A stretch of 29,745 nucleotides of DNA from Candidatus Aerophobota bacterium (GTDB lineage Bacteria > Aerophobota > Aerophobia > Aerophobales > B3-G15), in assembly GCA_030607715.1 (NCBI GenBank), contig JAUWJM010000001.1:1-29745 (forward strand), in the 5' to 3' direction. The notes under the pieces were generated by a model. It worked only from the letters and a program-made list of their open reading frames with translations. It was not told the DNA's origin and did no database searches. The translations under genes and the position numbers were made by a program. This document shows, piece by piece, positions 1 through 7,181 of this stretch. Within the stretch, counting starts at the first letter, position 1. Every line of letters starts with the position of its first letter.

Positions 1-474
1 AAGCACATTTATGGTGAGACCTACAGTCCTGGCCTGGTATCCCAATTCAACAAGGAACTGGGAGAAGCTCTTTCTCTCTGGCTAAATCGGCCTATCAGTA
101 AAAAGATAACGTACCTGTATTTAGATGGAATTAATCTTCCCTTGAGGCGAACCAGAGCTTCTAAGGAGGCTCTTCTTTGTGCTGTGGGTATCACTGAGAC
201 AGGAGACAAAGAGTGCCTGGATTTCCTTTTAGGAGGAAGGGAATCACAAATCTCTTGGGAGAATCTTCTCTTGAGACTGAAGAAGCGGGGCCTTACCGAG
301 AGGCAGCTCTCACTAATAACCGTTGATGGCAACCCAGGTCTTTTAGCTGCCTTAAAAACTTGTTTTCCTGGAGTGAAGGTTCAACGCTGCACGGTTCATA
401 AGCTCAGAAACATTGCTCTGAAATGTTTCATACCTTATGGGACTCGAATAGAAATTAATTTGTCATACCTGTGA
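1..474 (+). pseudogene. IS256-family (mutator-type) transposase, truncated at both ends
   Basis: The reading frame is already open at base 1, so the N-terminus lies outside the window. The visible part has two landmarks of the IS256/mutator DDE transposases: YLDG near bases 118-129, with the first catalytic Asp, and TVDGNPGL near 319-342, with the second Asp. These are followed by QRCTVHKLRN, the conserved stretch after the second Asp. Family similarity stops about base 420, and the frame ends 16 codons later in unrelated residues. The C-terminal region with the catalytic Glu is therefore missing, so this copy cannot be active. The tail (bases 455-480) may be the fused right end of the element, left by an internal deletion; that is inference. 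It belongs to the mobile debris that fills the first 3 kb. Confidence 0.8.
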
Positions 475-699
475 CAGTTTCCAGGGAAAGTTTTGTATAG
501 ACCTTTTCAGATACCGGCTTAAGATCATCAGAGCTTGCCGATCTTAAAAAAGAAAAACCCAGTGAGAAAAGACTGGTTATCTATAATAAAGGCGGCTCTT
601 ATGCTAAAAAGCCAAAAGGAAGGATCATAGTATAATCGGCCCTCCCCTGTTTTTAAAGGGTAAAAATTGAGGGCACCAAATTAAAAAAGGAGGGAAGAA
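475..699 (+). promoter_or_regulatory. Intergenic leader with TATAAT box and hairpins before the 193-aa gene
   Basis: No gene is seen here. A perfect TATAAT lies at 631-636, but no convincing -35 box sits at the right distance. Just downstream, GCCCTC (639-644) can pair with GAGGGC (669-674), enclosing a smaller CCC/GGG stem, so the transcript would start with a folded leader. A Shine-Dalgarno site (AAGGAGGG, about 688-695) precedes the ATG at 700. Promoter activity is a weak inference because only the -10 box is clear. Confidence 0.35.
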
Positions 700-1281
700 A
701 TGGGTGCAAAAGGCAAAACCCTGACTATATTGGGTATAATTGGATTAGTTGTGGTTCTGATTTTCATTTACGTAGTGGCTAATAGCGCTAAGAATCTGGC
801 TCAGAGTAACAGAGATATAATTAGTCCTCATTTAGACACTCATATCATAGCTGGAGGCCCCACAGAACTTGGGGACTTATTCAAGGACGCTGTTGGAAAA
901 GAGGAGGATCCTGAAAAAATAAAAGCTAAATATGTGTGGATCACGGTTTTGGTAAAGAATACAGGATTGTCTGATGTGGAGGACATAGCCACTGTTGTTA
1001 GTCTAAACTCAAAAATCCATAAAATTTACACCGCTTGCAGACCAATAAGATATTACGGTGGGATAAAGGTAGAGGAGAGAAAAGAAAACGAGGCAAGTTT
1101 CACAATGGATAGCTTGGATGAAGACGAGAGTTTTGGCATATTTCTCGGCCTGCAGCCAGAAACCTTTGAAGGCAAATCTCCCTTTGACCAAAAAGAGTGT
1201 CAGCTCTGGAAGCGAGACTACAGGATTTCCTTTCAAAAGGTGAAGATAACCACTGATGACTTCCAAAAAGTTATGTACTAA
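700..1281 (+). CDS. Membrane-anchored protein of unknown function (193 aa)
   Basis: I do not recognise a family. The protein starts with a short basic segment and one strongly hydrophobic helix (about residues 8-27), which should act as an uncleaved signal anchor; the remaining 165 residues would face outside. The outer part contains beta-rich stretches such as YVWITVLVKNTG and the mixed charged segment EDESFGIFLGL. This pattern resembles small extracellular immunoglobulin-like or FxLD-type domains, but only loosely. The start is supported by a strong Shine-Dalgarno site 5-6 bases upstream. The gene stands alone between transposase debris and a hairpin-rich repeat, so context gives no function. 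It is probably a real gene, given its length, start signal and coherent membrane topology. Confidence 0.7.
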   Translation: MGAKGKTLTILGIIGLVVVLIFIYVVANSAKNLAQSNRDIISPHLDTHIIAGGPTELGDLFKDAVGKEEDPEKIKAKYVWITVLVKNTGLSDVEDIATVVSLNSKIHKIYTACRPIRYYGGIKVEERKENEASFTMDSLDEDESFGIFLGLQPETFEGKSPFDQKECQLWKRDYRISFQKVKITTDDFQKVMY

Positions 1282-1360
1282 AGTTTAAAACCATAAGGGC
1301 TGCCAAAAAGAAACACCAGTAATAGGTAAGTTTTCCTAAAAAAATGTGGGACTACTTATT

Positions 1361-1506
1361 TGTCATTGCTCGCCCTGTTAGATAACTTCATATCTAACAG
1401 GGCGAGGAGCGAAGTGACGAAGCAATCTCTTGAGATTGCCACGCCTGCCCTGTAGAGTAAGCTTTACTACTCAACAGGGCCTGCTTTCAGCAGGCTCGCA
1501 ACGACG
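1361..1506. repeat. Dispersed palindromic repeat with four hairpins
   Basis: The element opens with TGTCATTGC and closes with GCAACGACG, imperfect terminal inverted repeats of the kind also seen at 29213-29279 and in a fragment at 20794-20825. Inside are four stems: 16-bp arms at 1369-1384 and 1391-1406; 8-bp arms at 1422-1429 and 1432-1439 (GCAATCTC/GAGATTGC); an interrupted stem at 1447-1480; and 7-bp arms at 1479-1495. The first and third stems share GCCCTGT...ACAGGGC, as if the same mini-hairpin had been inserted twice. No coding capacity is seen. The rest of the 1282-1746 gap holds no gene that I can support. Confidence 0.75.
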
Positions 1507-1746
1507 GAAAAGAGAGTGGTTTTAGAAAAGCTAATATTACCTAGAAAAACACCTCTAGATGGCTTCCTTTCAGTCCTCTGGTGCTAAAATAGTCATCCAC
1601 AGCCAAGACTTACCACTATCACCTACGAGCGCTAGCTCATTCCTATACGGTAAATCCCTTTTTTAACACCTCATGTTAGCCCTCAAAGCGGGTTTTTTTG
1701 GCACTCACCATCTTCCAGCAAGACAGCAATAGTGTAAGGAGACGTT

Positions 1747-1824
1747 ATGGAAAAGATTAAAGAAATTCTTGGTATTATTGCAATAGTAGCCTGTGTAGTA
1801 TTTGTGTGGAGTGTTATCCTATGA
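1747..1824 (+). CDS. Micro membrane protein (25 aa), first gene of a two-gene operon
   Basis: The predicted peptide is MEKIKEILGIIAIVACVVFV plus WSVIL: a charged N-terminus followed by a single hydrophobic helix. A Shine-Dalgarno site (AAGGAG, about 1736-1741) sits at good distance before the ATG. Its TGA overlaps the ATG of the next ORF as ATGA, the usual mark of translational coupling. Size and shape resemble bacterial single-pass micropeptides, including type I toxin peptides and transporter regulators, but no family is recognised. The good start signal, the overlap with the next gene and the terminator after the pair make it more credible than a random short ORF. Confidence 0.5.
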   Translation: MEKIKEILGIIAIVACVVFVWSVIL

Positions 1825-1994
1825 AGGGAATTACTGCCCTAACCTCTGCATATATCCTGGGTGGAGTCGGATTATACTCTGGCCTTAGGATAAAAGGATG
1901 GTTATGGGATAAGCTCAAAATATTTGCTACTCTGGGAAGCGTGGTGCTGCTAATTCTTGCCAGTTATTGGACCTTTGAAATAATAACTCTCTGA
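1821..1994 (+). CDS. Small membrane protein (57 aa), second gene of a two-gene operon
   Basis: The start is taken at ATG 1821, which overlaps the stop codon of the 25-aa gene; an upstream in-frame GTG at 1806 is possible but lies inside the neighbour and lacks a ribosome site. The protein has two hydrophobic segments: about residues 5-20 (with a small-residue Gly motif, LGGVGLYSG) and about residues 34-54 (ATLGSVVLLILASYWTFEII). A short basic linker (RIKGWLWDKLK) sits between them, so a two-helix hairpin is expected. A strong intrinsic terminator follows 29 bases after the stop. The function is unknown. It could be a phage- or element-borne membrane peptide, given the transposon remnants on both sides. 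Confidence 0.5.
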   Translation: MKGITALTSAYILGGVGLYSGLRIKGWLWDKLKIFATLGSVVLLILASYWTFEIITL

Positions 1995-2022
1995 ACCTAT
2001 CCCTTTCTCGGGCAAAAGATTT

Positions 2023-2050
2023 AAGCCAACCCCACGGTTGGCTTTTCTTT
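2023..2050 (+). terminator. Intrinsic terminator of the micro-protein operon
   Basis: A perfect 9-bp stem, AAGCCAACC (2023-2031) with GGTTGGCTT (2036-2044), has a 4-base loop and runs into a T-rich tract (TTTTCTTTC). This is a textbook Rho-independent terminator 29 bases after the 57-aa gene. Confidence 0.85.
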
Positions 2051-2198
2051 CTTCGGAGTTTTCCGCTAAAAAGATATAATGAAACTGTAAGTTCGTTCAA
2101 AATCTTATGTAGGATCTGTCGCCTTCTGTGTGTAAAAGTGCGACATTTACTAAAATCCTCCAACCCAAAACCCTTATTTTATCAGTATTTTAGATTAC

Positions 2199-2226
2199 AA
2201 AAAGACGACACAGTATCGTCTTTTTT
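2199..2226. terminator. Bidirectional terminator-like hairpin
   Basis: AAAAAGACGA and TCGTCTTTTTT flank the 7-base loop CACAGTA. The A-run before and T-run after the 6-bp GC-containing stem make it able to act in both directions. No gene ends directly before it on the plus strand; the preceding 150 bases hold only a weaker GTCGC/GCGAC hairpin near 2117-2142. Confidence 0.6.
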
Positions 2227-2233
2227 ACCTAAT

Positions 2234-2256
2234 ACGAGTCAAATCATATAACTAGG
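2234..2256 (+). repeat. 23-bp repeat, copy 1, upstream of a consensus promoter
   Basis: ACGAGTCAAATCATATAACTAGG matches the segment at 13927-13949 in 21 of 23 positions. Both copies lie upstream of promoters that share TTGACAAAAAT and TGGTATAATAA. The function is unknown. Confidence 0.6.
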
Positions 2257-2326
2257 AGCCTGGTGAAAAACCCCTAATTTTTATCATGAGTTTTATGCAA
2301 ACCTTGTTCTTTCTCAAGTGAAATAT

Positions 2327-2355
2327 TTGACAAAAATCCTTATCCATGGTATAAT
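2327..2355 (+). promoter_or_regulatory. Perfect sigma-70 type promoter before the transposase remnant
   Basis: TTGACA (2327-2332), a 17-bp spacer and TATAAT (2350-2355) match the consensus exactly. The only thing downstream is the IS1182-type remnant, so it was probably the promoter of that element, or a stray strong promoter now firing into debris and possibly toward the AP-superfamily gene at 2998. Confidence 0.75.
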
Positions 2356-2465
2356 AAAAATGATTTTAAAGCTTAAAAAATGCCTATGATAATAAGACAA
2401 AATCTAAGACACATCTTTCCTTAAAAGCTTATGGTAAAGGTGATTCTAAACCAAAAATTAACTGA

Positions 2466-2831
2466 AATAATAAGAAAGAGTGTCAGGAACTACTTTCCTT
2501 ACTTGTTTCTGATGTAAAAGAAATATTATCTCATGTTGATGTTAATAAAGAAGATGTAGATAATCAACTCAAAGACACTGCTAATCTTTTAGCCAGGATA
2601 GTTTCCCAGGATATAGAAGAGGATAAGAAAGGTAAACCTAAGATAAAAAAGGGAGTTGCCAAAGACCGTGTTATCTCCACTGCTGACCCTGAAATGCGTC
2701 ATGGCAGAAAGTCAAGATCTGGCAAATTCAACGGACACAAAACTCATCTTACCAAAGATGTAGATTCGGATATTATCACTAACATCAGAGGTTCGGAAAA
2801 CTGGATTTTAGCCTCTGAAACTCTCATTTGA
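2466..2831 (+). pseudogene. IS1182-family transposase remnant (internal part)
   Basis: The frame is open for 121 codons without its own start. It includes a Lys/Glu-rich helical stretch and then DRVISTADPEMRHGRKS followed by FNGHK, a signature of the IS1182-type transposases (the DPEMRHGRKS...F.G.K block). A stop at 2463-2465 lies in frame directly upstream, and similarity to the family ends about 2783, where the 18-bp inverted repeat of the MITE-like element begins. Both the N-terminal DUF772 region and the C-terminal catalytic part are absent, so it is dead. The element at 2785-2920 either landed in it or is the surviving end of the same insertion sequence. Confidence 0.8.
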
Positions 2832-2920
2832 CGGGGAATTCGAGGGATAATTTCACTTGCCACAATTACAAGAAATATGCTCAATGACTTTCAAAAATGT
2901 CGAGTTTTCCGAACCTCTGA
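2785..2920. mobile_element. MITE-like element with perfect 18-bp terminal inverted repeats
   Basis: TCAGAGGTTCGGAAAACT (2785-2802) is the exact reverse complement of AGTTTTCCGAACCTCTGA (2903-2920). The 100 bases between them carry no ORF. No clear target-site duplication is visible at the edges. The size, the non-coding interior and the position against an IS1182-type transposase fragment suggest a non-autonomous derivative mobilised by such a transposase, or the fused ends of a deleted copy. Confidence 0.65.
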
Positions 2921-2941
2921 ACTTGTTAACATAATGATTTT

Positions 2942-2970
2942 TTGTATTACTTGTGGTAAAATTTGATATA
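2942..2970 (+). promoter_or_regulatory. Putative promoter of the AP-superfamily gene
   Basis: TTGTAT (2942-2947), a 17-bp spacer and GATATA (2965-2970) precede the ATG at 2998, with a strong ribosome site AAGGAGG between. It is a moderate match to consensus that starts 22 bases after the MITE-like element, so the mobile element may now shape expression of this gene. Confidence 0.4.
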
Positions 2971-2997
2971 ACTAACTAAAAATAAGGAGGTTTATAT

Positions 2998-4464
2998 ATG
3001 GCTAAAATAGTAGCCTTAGGTTTGGATGGATTAAATCCTGAGTTTGTTAAAGAATGGTCAGATGAGATGCCTAATTTAATGAAGATACAAAAAGAAGGAA
3101 TGTGGGGAAGTTTAAAAAGTGCGGTTCCTCTTACTATTCCTCAAGTATGGATATGCGCTCAGTGTGGTCGAGGTCCTGGAACTCATGGTGTCTGGGATTT
3201 TACCTATAGAGATGAGTTCTCCTACGGCGAGACAAAAGTGGTTAATCCTGAAATCACAAAAAGAGCTAACCTACTATACACAATTCTTCCCAGGATGGGA
3301 CAGAAAGTAGGGATAATTAGTGTACCAGTTAGCTGGCCAGCCCCAAATATTCCTGCAGGTTATGCTGTATCTGGGTTTATGACTCCAGATTTAGATCATG
3401 GTTTTACTCATCCTGATAGCCTTGAGGAAGAAATTAATAAATTAATCGGAGAATATATTATAGATATAGATAAGGTTGATATAAATTGTGGTAAAATAAA
3501 TAAGGAGTATATTCTTAAAAAAATCTATGATATGGATGCACAACGCTTTACATTAACGAAATATTTTATTAATGAAAAAAATTGTGACTATGTCATGACA
3601 GTTCTAATGGGAATTAATTGTATGCTAAATCTTCTTTACTTTTGCTTTGATTCAAAAGCCAAACGCTACGATCCTGATCCTCGTTATAAAGATATTTTGC
3701 ATGATTACTATATTTGGCTTGATAAGAATACAGGAGAACTTCAAAAGAGTTTACCTGAGAATGTAGTATTATTTATTCATAGTGGCTATGGTTCTCAAAA
3801 ACTTGATGGACGGATTAATCTTAATGAGTGGTTAATTAAAGAGGGATATATGAGTCTTCTTGAGTACCCAATAAAGCTAACTTCATTTAAGGATGCTAAA
3901 GTGGACTGGTCTAAGACAAAGTGCTGGAGCGAAGGCTACAGTGGTAAAATATATCTTAATGTGAAGGGAAGAGAATCTCAAGGAGTTGTTGAGGTTAAAG
4001 ATTATGATAAATTATTGGATGAATTAACTGTTAAACTGAAAGATATTCCTGATAAAATTGGAAGCCATTTAAATACTCAGGTTTGGAAACGCGATGACAT
4101 TTATTTTGGCCCGTATGCAAAATATGGTCCCGATTTATTTATGAGCTTTAATAAAGGTCGATTAGGAACCAGTGAACTATTAGGGCATAGTCGGGAGAAT
4201 ATATACTCATTTGATATAACAAAATACCCTTATGATGTAGCACATAGTTTATATGGGTATTTTGTTATAAATGGTTTGGGTATACCAGCAAATGGAGAGA
4301 TTAAAGAGATGTCATTACTTAATGTTGCCCCAACAATTTTGGATGCCCTTGGTTTACCAATCCCTAAGAATATGGAGAAACCATCCATTCTATCTATGGT
4401 AAAAAAGAGGGGAACGCCGAGTTCTAAAGAAGATGAGAAGGCTGTTCGTTCCCGACTCGAATAA
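2998..4464 (+). CDS. AP-superfamily phosphodiesterase/pyrophosphatase homologue lacking metal ligands (probable pseudoenzyme)
   Basis: This 488-aa protein belongs to the type I phosphodiesterase/nucleotide pyrophosphatase branch of the alkaline phosphatase superfamily. It has no signal peptide, so it should be cytosolic. D10 (LGLDGLNP) and the nucleophile-position T46 (PLTIPQVW) are kept, as is PGTHGVWDF. The later two-metal ligands are not. The D-x3-H motif, intact in the paralogue at 14883, reads N207-C-M-L-N211. The SDHGFG motif reads IHSGYG (residues 260-265), although the following LNEWLIKEGY block is normal. H416 may still serve as the last ligand. The C-terminal KEDEKAVRSRLE is typical of the family. 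The frame is intact with coherent conserved blocks, which argues against simple decay. It leads a probable operon with the two arylsulfotransferase-like genes. A binding or regulatory role is inferred. Confidence 0.8.
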   Translation: MAKIVALGLDGLNPEFVKEWSDEMPNLMKIQKEGMWGSLKSAVPLTIPQVWICAQCGRGPGTHGVWDFTYRDEFSYGETKVVNPEITKRANLLYTILPRMGQKVGIISVPVSWPAPNIPAGYAVSGFMTPDLDHGFTHPDSLEEEINKLIGEYIIDIDKVDINCGKINKEYILKKIYDMDAQRFTLTKYFINEKNCDYVMTVLMGINCMLNLLYFCFDSKAKRYDPDPRYKDILHDYYIWLDKNTGELQKSLPENVVLFIHSGYGSQKLDGRINLNEWLIKEGYMSLLEYPIKLTSFKDAKVDWSKTKCWSEGYSGKIYLNVKGRESQGVVEVKDYDKLLDELTVKLKDIPDKIGSHLNTQVWKRDDIYFGPYAKYGPDLFMSFNKGRLGTSELLGHSRENIYSFDITKYPYDVAHSLYGYFVINGLGIPANGEIKEMSLLNVAPTILDALGLPIPKNMEKPSILSMVKKRGTPSSKEDEKAVRSRLE

Positions 4465-4651
4465 TTAGGCTATTGAAATTTGATAATAACATTTCTTTAT
4501 ATAAGAAATTAAAAGTTGAAAATTATAGAAAAAGGGAAGATAGGAAAAACAGAGCTATTAACAAATGGATAAAAGAAAGTATCCTTTTCTTTTTGACAGT
4601 TTTTTATAGGAATTCAGAGTGAGTTAAATATATTTTAAGGAGAATAAATCA

Positions 4652-5824
4652 ATGGGTATTGCACGAACAAGTGTAAGGGGCGTTACGCATTATGTTCCTC
4701 CAAAGGCATATAATGGGTGTACTTTGTTTTCCTCTATGTTTGGTAAGGATGCATGGCTAATTGATATGCGAGGTAGGATTGTGCACCACTGGAATACGGA
4801 ACCATATGGACCGACATTTGTGCGGCTTCTTCCCAATAGCAATCTCCTTTATTCTGGCGTTAAGTCGGGAGGTGTAATGGGACCGGGACTTGCCTTTCTC
4901 TTTGGTGAGAAGGATTATAAACAAAGCGAAGAAAATAGGGGTACGTGTTTAATAGAGGTAGATTGGGATAATAACCTGGTATGGAAGTATGAAGCACCAC
5001 AATTTAATCACGACTTTTATCGTATGAAAAACGGAAACACTATGTACATCAAATATGTAATTGTACCTGATGATATAAAAAATAGGGTTAAGGGTGGTGT
5101 TCCAGAAACAGAGCAGAATGGAGTTATGTGGGCTGATGCTCTTAACGAGGTTACCCCTGAAGGTAAAGTAGTCTGGGAATGGATAGCGTATGAGCATTTG
5201 GACCCAGAGATAGATACTATTTGTCCTTTATGTCCCCGTGGTGAATGGACTCATATGAATACCTGCACTGTTCTGCCAAATGGAAATATTTTAGGCTCAT
5301 TTCGCGATATTAATACTATCTGTATTATTGAAAAAGCTACAGGAAACATTATCTGGAAGTGGGGTCGTGAAGAATTAGGTCATCAGCACGAGCCCACGAT
5401 GTTAGATAATGGGAATATCCTGGTTTTTGATAATGGAGCGCATCGTTTCTGTTCCCAGGACTTAGATTATTATTCCAGGGTACCAGAGATTAATCCAACT
5501 ACTAATAAAATTGTGTGGGAATATAAGGATGATCCTCCATCTGAGTTCTATGCTTATGGTATGGGAGGGGCTCAACGATTACCAAACGGGAATACTTTGA
5601 TATGCGAGACTCATGGAGGTCGTATTTTCGAGGTAACTTATGATAAGGAGATAGTTTGGGAGTATGTTAGTCCATTTTATGGTCCCTTTTTACTTTATGG
5701 TCAGTGTAACTTGATATATCGAGCCTACCGCTATGGAATTGATTACGAGGGATTAAAAGGGAAAAATTTAGATCCTAATAATTATAAATGGATAAATGGA
5801 ATATATGGACCTAATGCTTGGTAA
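4652..5824 (+). CDS. Cytosolic arylsulfotransferase-like beta-propeller protein, copy 1
   Basis: This 390-aa protein resembles the arylsulfate sulfotransferase (ASST) group, PAPS-independent enzymes that move sulfate between phenolic esters through a histidine intermediate. Repeated blade motifs are clear: NGNTMYI, LPNGNILGSF, DNGNILVFDNG and PNGNTLICE, alternating with KVVWEW-type strands. Candidate active-site residues are H120 (NHDFYR), H201 (WTHMNT), R218 (SFRDINT) and H246 (GHQHEP). A CPLC pair (191-194) precedes H201. Unlike classical ASST it has no signal peptide, so it should act in the cytoplasm. The ATG at 4652 has an AAGGAG site. It lies 187 bases after the AP homologue and 31 bases before its paralogue. 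Enzymatic sulfotransfer is inferred from the family; the true substrate is unknown. Confidence 0.75.
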   Translation: MGIARTSVRGVTHYVPPKAYNGCTLFSSMFGKDAWLIDMRGRIVHHWNTEPYGPTFVRLLPNSNLLYSGVKSGGVMGPGLAFLFGEKDYKQSEENRGTCLIEVDWDNNLVWKYEAPQFNHDFYRMKNGNTMYIKYVIVPDDIKNRVKGGVPETEQNGVMWADALNEVTPEGKVVWEWIAYEHLDPEIDTICPLCPRGEWTHMNTCTVLPNGNILGSFRDINTICIIEKATGNIIWKWGREELGHQHEPTMLDNGNILVFDNGAHRFCSQDLDYYSRVPEINPTTNKIVWEYKDDPPSEFYAYGMGGAQRLPNGNTLICETHGGRIFEVTYDKEIVWEYVSPFYGPFLLYGQCNLIYRAYRYGIDYEGLKGKNLDPNNYKWINGIYGPNAW

Positions 5825-5855
5825 ATATTTTCCTACAACAAGGAGGAGATAATCG

Positions 5856-6947
5856 ATGGGTATTGCACGAACAAGTCTTAGGGGTGTTATATATTATGAT
5901 CCATCAAAGGCATATAATGGATATACTTTGTTTACACCTTTGGGAGTAAAAGAACCATTTCTAATTGATATGAAAGGGCGAGTTGTTCATCAATGGGAAA
6001 TGCCTTATTCACCAGCATTGTATGGAATACTTTTAGATAACGGCAATCTCCTTTATGCTGGGTATGTGAAAAATGGACCTTTGGCTGACTTAAGAGGCGC
6101 TGGGGGAGAGTTACTTGAAGTAGATTGGAATAATAACTTAGCATGGAATTACAAAGATCCGTATTTGCACCATAGCTTTTACCGTATGCCCAGCGGAAAT
6201 ACAATGATTTTAAGATGGGTACAGGTGCCTAAAAATATTGCTGTCAAGGTAAAGGGTGGTATCTCAGGAACTGAGAAGAATGGGATTATGTGGTGCGATT
6301 CTTTTCAAGAGGTCAATCCAAATGGTAAAATAATTTGGGAGTGGTTAGGATACGAGCACTTAAATCCAGAAGTAGATAAGATTTGCCCCTTGTGTCCTCG
6401 TAACCAATGGACTGAGACTAATTCATTCACTATTTTACCCAATGGAGATATCTTAGCTAGCTTTACGCGAACTCACAGTATATATATCATTAGCAAGGTT
6501 ACAGGTGATATTAAATGGCGATGGGGTTCTGGAGGAGAGTTAGGACATCAAAGCGACGTCACTGTACTTGAAAATGGAAATATTTTGCTGTTCGATAACG
6601 GAACACATTGTATCGGTTTTTCTCAATCTTACTCCCGTGTTTTAGAGGTAGATCCGGTTACAAATAAAAGTGTGTGGGAATACAAAGATAATCCCTGGAT
6701 GGCTTTTTATAGTGCCTATATGTCCAGTTGTCAGCGACTACCCAATGACAATACTTTGATATGTGAAGCAGCAACAGGACGAATTTTCGAAGTAATGAAT
6801 TCAGGAAAGATTATTTGGGAATTTGTTAATCCCTTCCCCTCTTCATTTGACTCAGTTTATGGACATAACAGAATTATCCCTAAAGCATATCGATATGGCC
6901 CAAGTTATGAAGGCTTAAAGGGAAAGAGTTTGGAGTACTCAGTTTAA
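5856..6947 (+). CDS. Arylsulfotransferase-like beta-propeller protein, copy 2, with substituted key residues
   Basis: This is a tandem paralogue of the preceding gene: both begin MGIARTS, share KAYNG near residue 20, and align along nearly the whole length; this copy has 363 aa. The blade motifs and the CPLC pair are kept. Aligned against copy 1, however, H201 becomes E187 (WTETNS), R218 becomes T204 (SFTRTHS) and H246 becomes S233 (GHQSDV). Only the first candidate, in HHSFYR (H106), is kept. If the family mechanism depends on these residues, this copy is catalytically changed or inactive. It has its own strong ribosome site (AAGGAGGAG) 31 bases after copy 1. The reading frame is clean, so it is likely maintained, perhaps as a partner or binding subunit of copy 1; that is inference. 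Confidence 0.75.
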   Translation: MGIARTSLRGVIYYDPSKAYNGYTLFTPLGVKEPFLIDMKGRVVHQWEMPYSPALYGILLDNGNLLYAGYVKNGPLADLRGAGGELLEVDWNNNLAWNYKDPYLHHSFYRMPSGNTMILRWVQVPKNIAVKVKGGISGTEKNGIMWCDSFQEVNPNGKIIWEWLGYEHLNPEVDKICPLCPRNQWTETNSFTILPNGDILASFTRTHSIYIISKVTGDIKWRWGSGGELGHQSDVTVLENGNILLFDNGTHCIGFSQSYSRVLEVDPVTNKSVWEYKDNPWMAFYSAYMSSCQRLPNDNTLICEAATGRIFEVMNSGKIIWEFVNPFPSSFDSVYGHNRIIPKAYRYGPSYEGLKGKSLEYSV

Positions 6948-7010
6948 TTGGATGGAGTGAACCTCTAAAGTCAGATTCTTGATAAAAAGGAAAACTAAAA
7001 ATAAGCCGAA

Positions 7011-7103
7011 AAGGAGGTGAAAATATGGTAGGCTGTTAGCTGGATAAAGGAAAGCTTAAAAAGAGAAGTGACGAAGGATAAATTTCTTTTTTAGGAGCTT
7101 TCC
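7011..7103 (+). promoter_or_regulatory. Leader with perfect Shine-Dalgarno, 4-codon ORF and long hairpin
   Basis: AAGGAGGTGA (7011-7020), a near-complete match to the 16S anti-Shine-Dalgarno, precedes ATG-GTA-GGC-TGT-TAG (7025-7039), encoding only MVGC. Ten bases later GGAAAGCT (7049-7056) pairs with AGCTTTCC (7096-7103), and the next bases (TAAAAAGAGAA with TTTCTTTTTTA) extend it as an imperfect stem. Lying 80-170 bases upstream of a sugar-binding protein gene, this could be a leader peptide with a regulatory structure, or the stub of a decayed gene. Confidence 0.35.
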
Positions 7104-7181
7104 ACGGGAAAATGAACCAAATTATAATTTTCATTATGGAGACAAGGTTCCTCATAGTGAAAACAAAATTAGGAGAGAAAA

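Noticed and set aside
21..332. 103-aa minus-strand ORF opposite the transposase fragment
   Set aside because: The plus-strand frame carries clear IS256 motifs; the opposite frame is Ser/Arg-rich antisense shadow.
1927..2163. 78-aa minus-strand ORF across the micro-protein terminator
   Set aside because: It spans a strong terminator and lacks a ribosome site; no family features.
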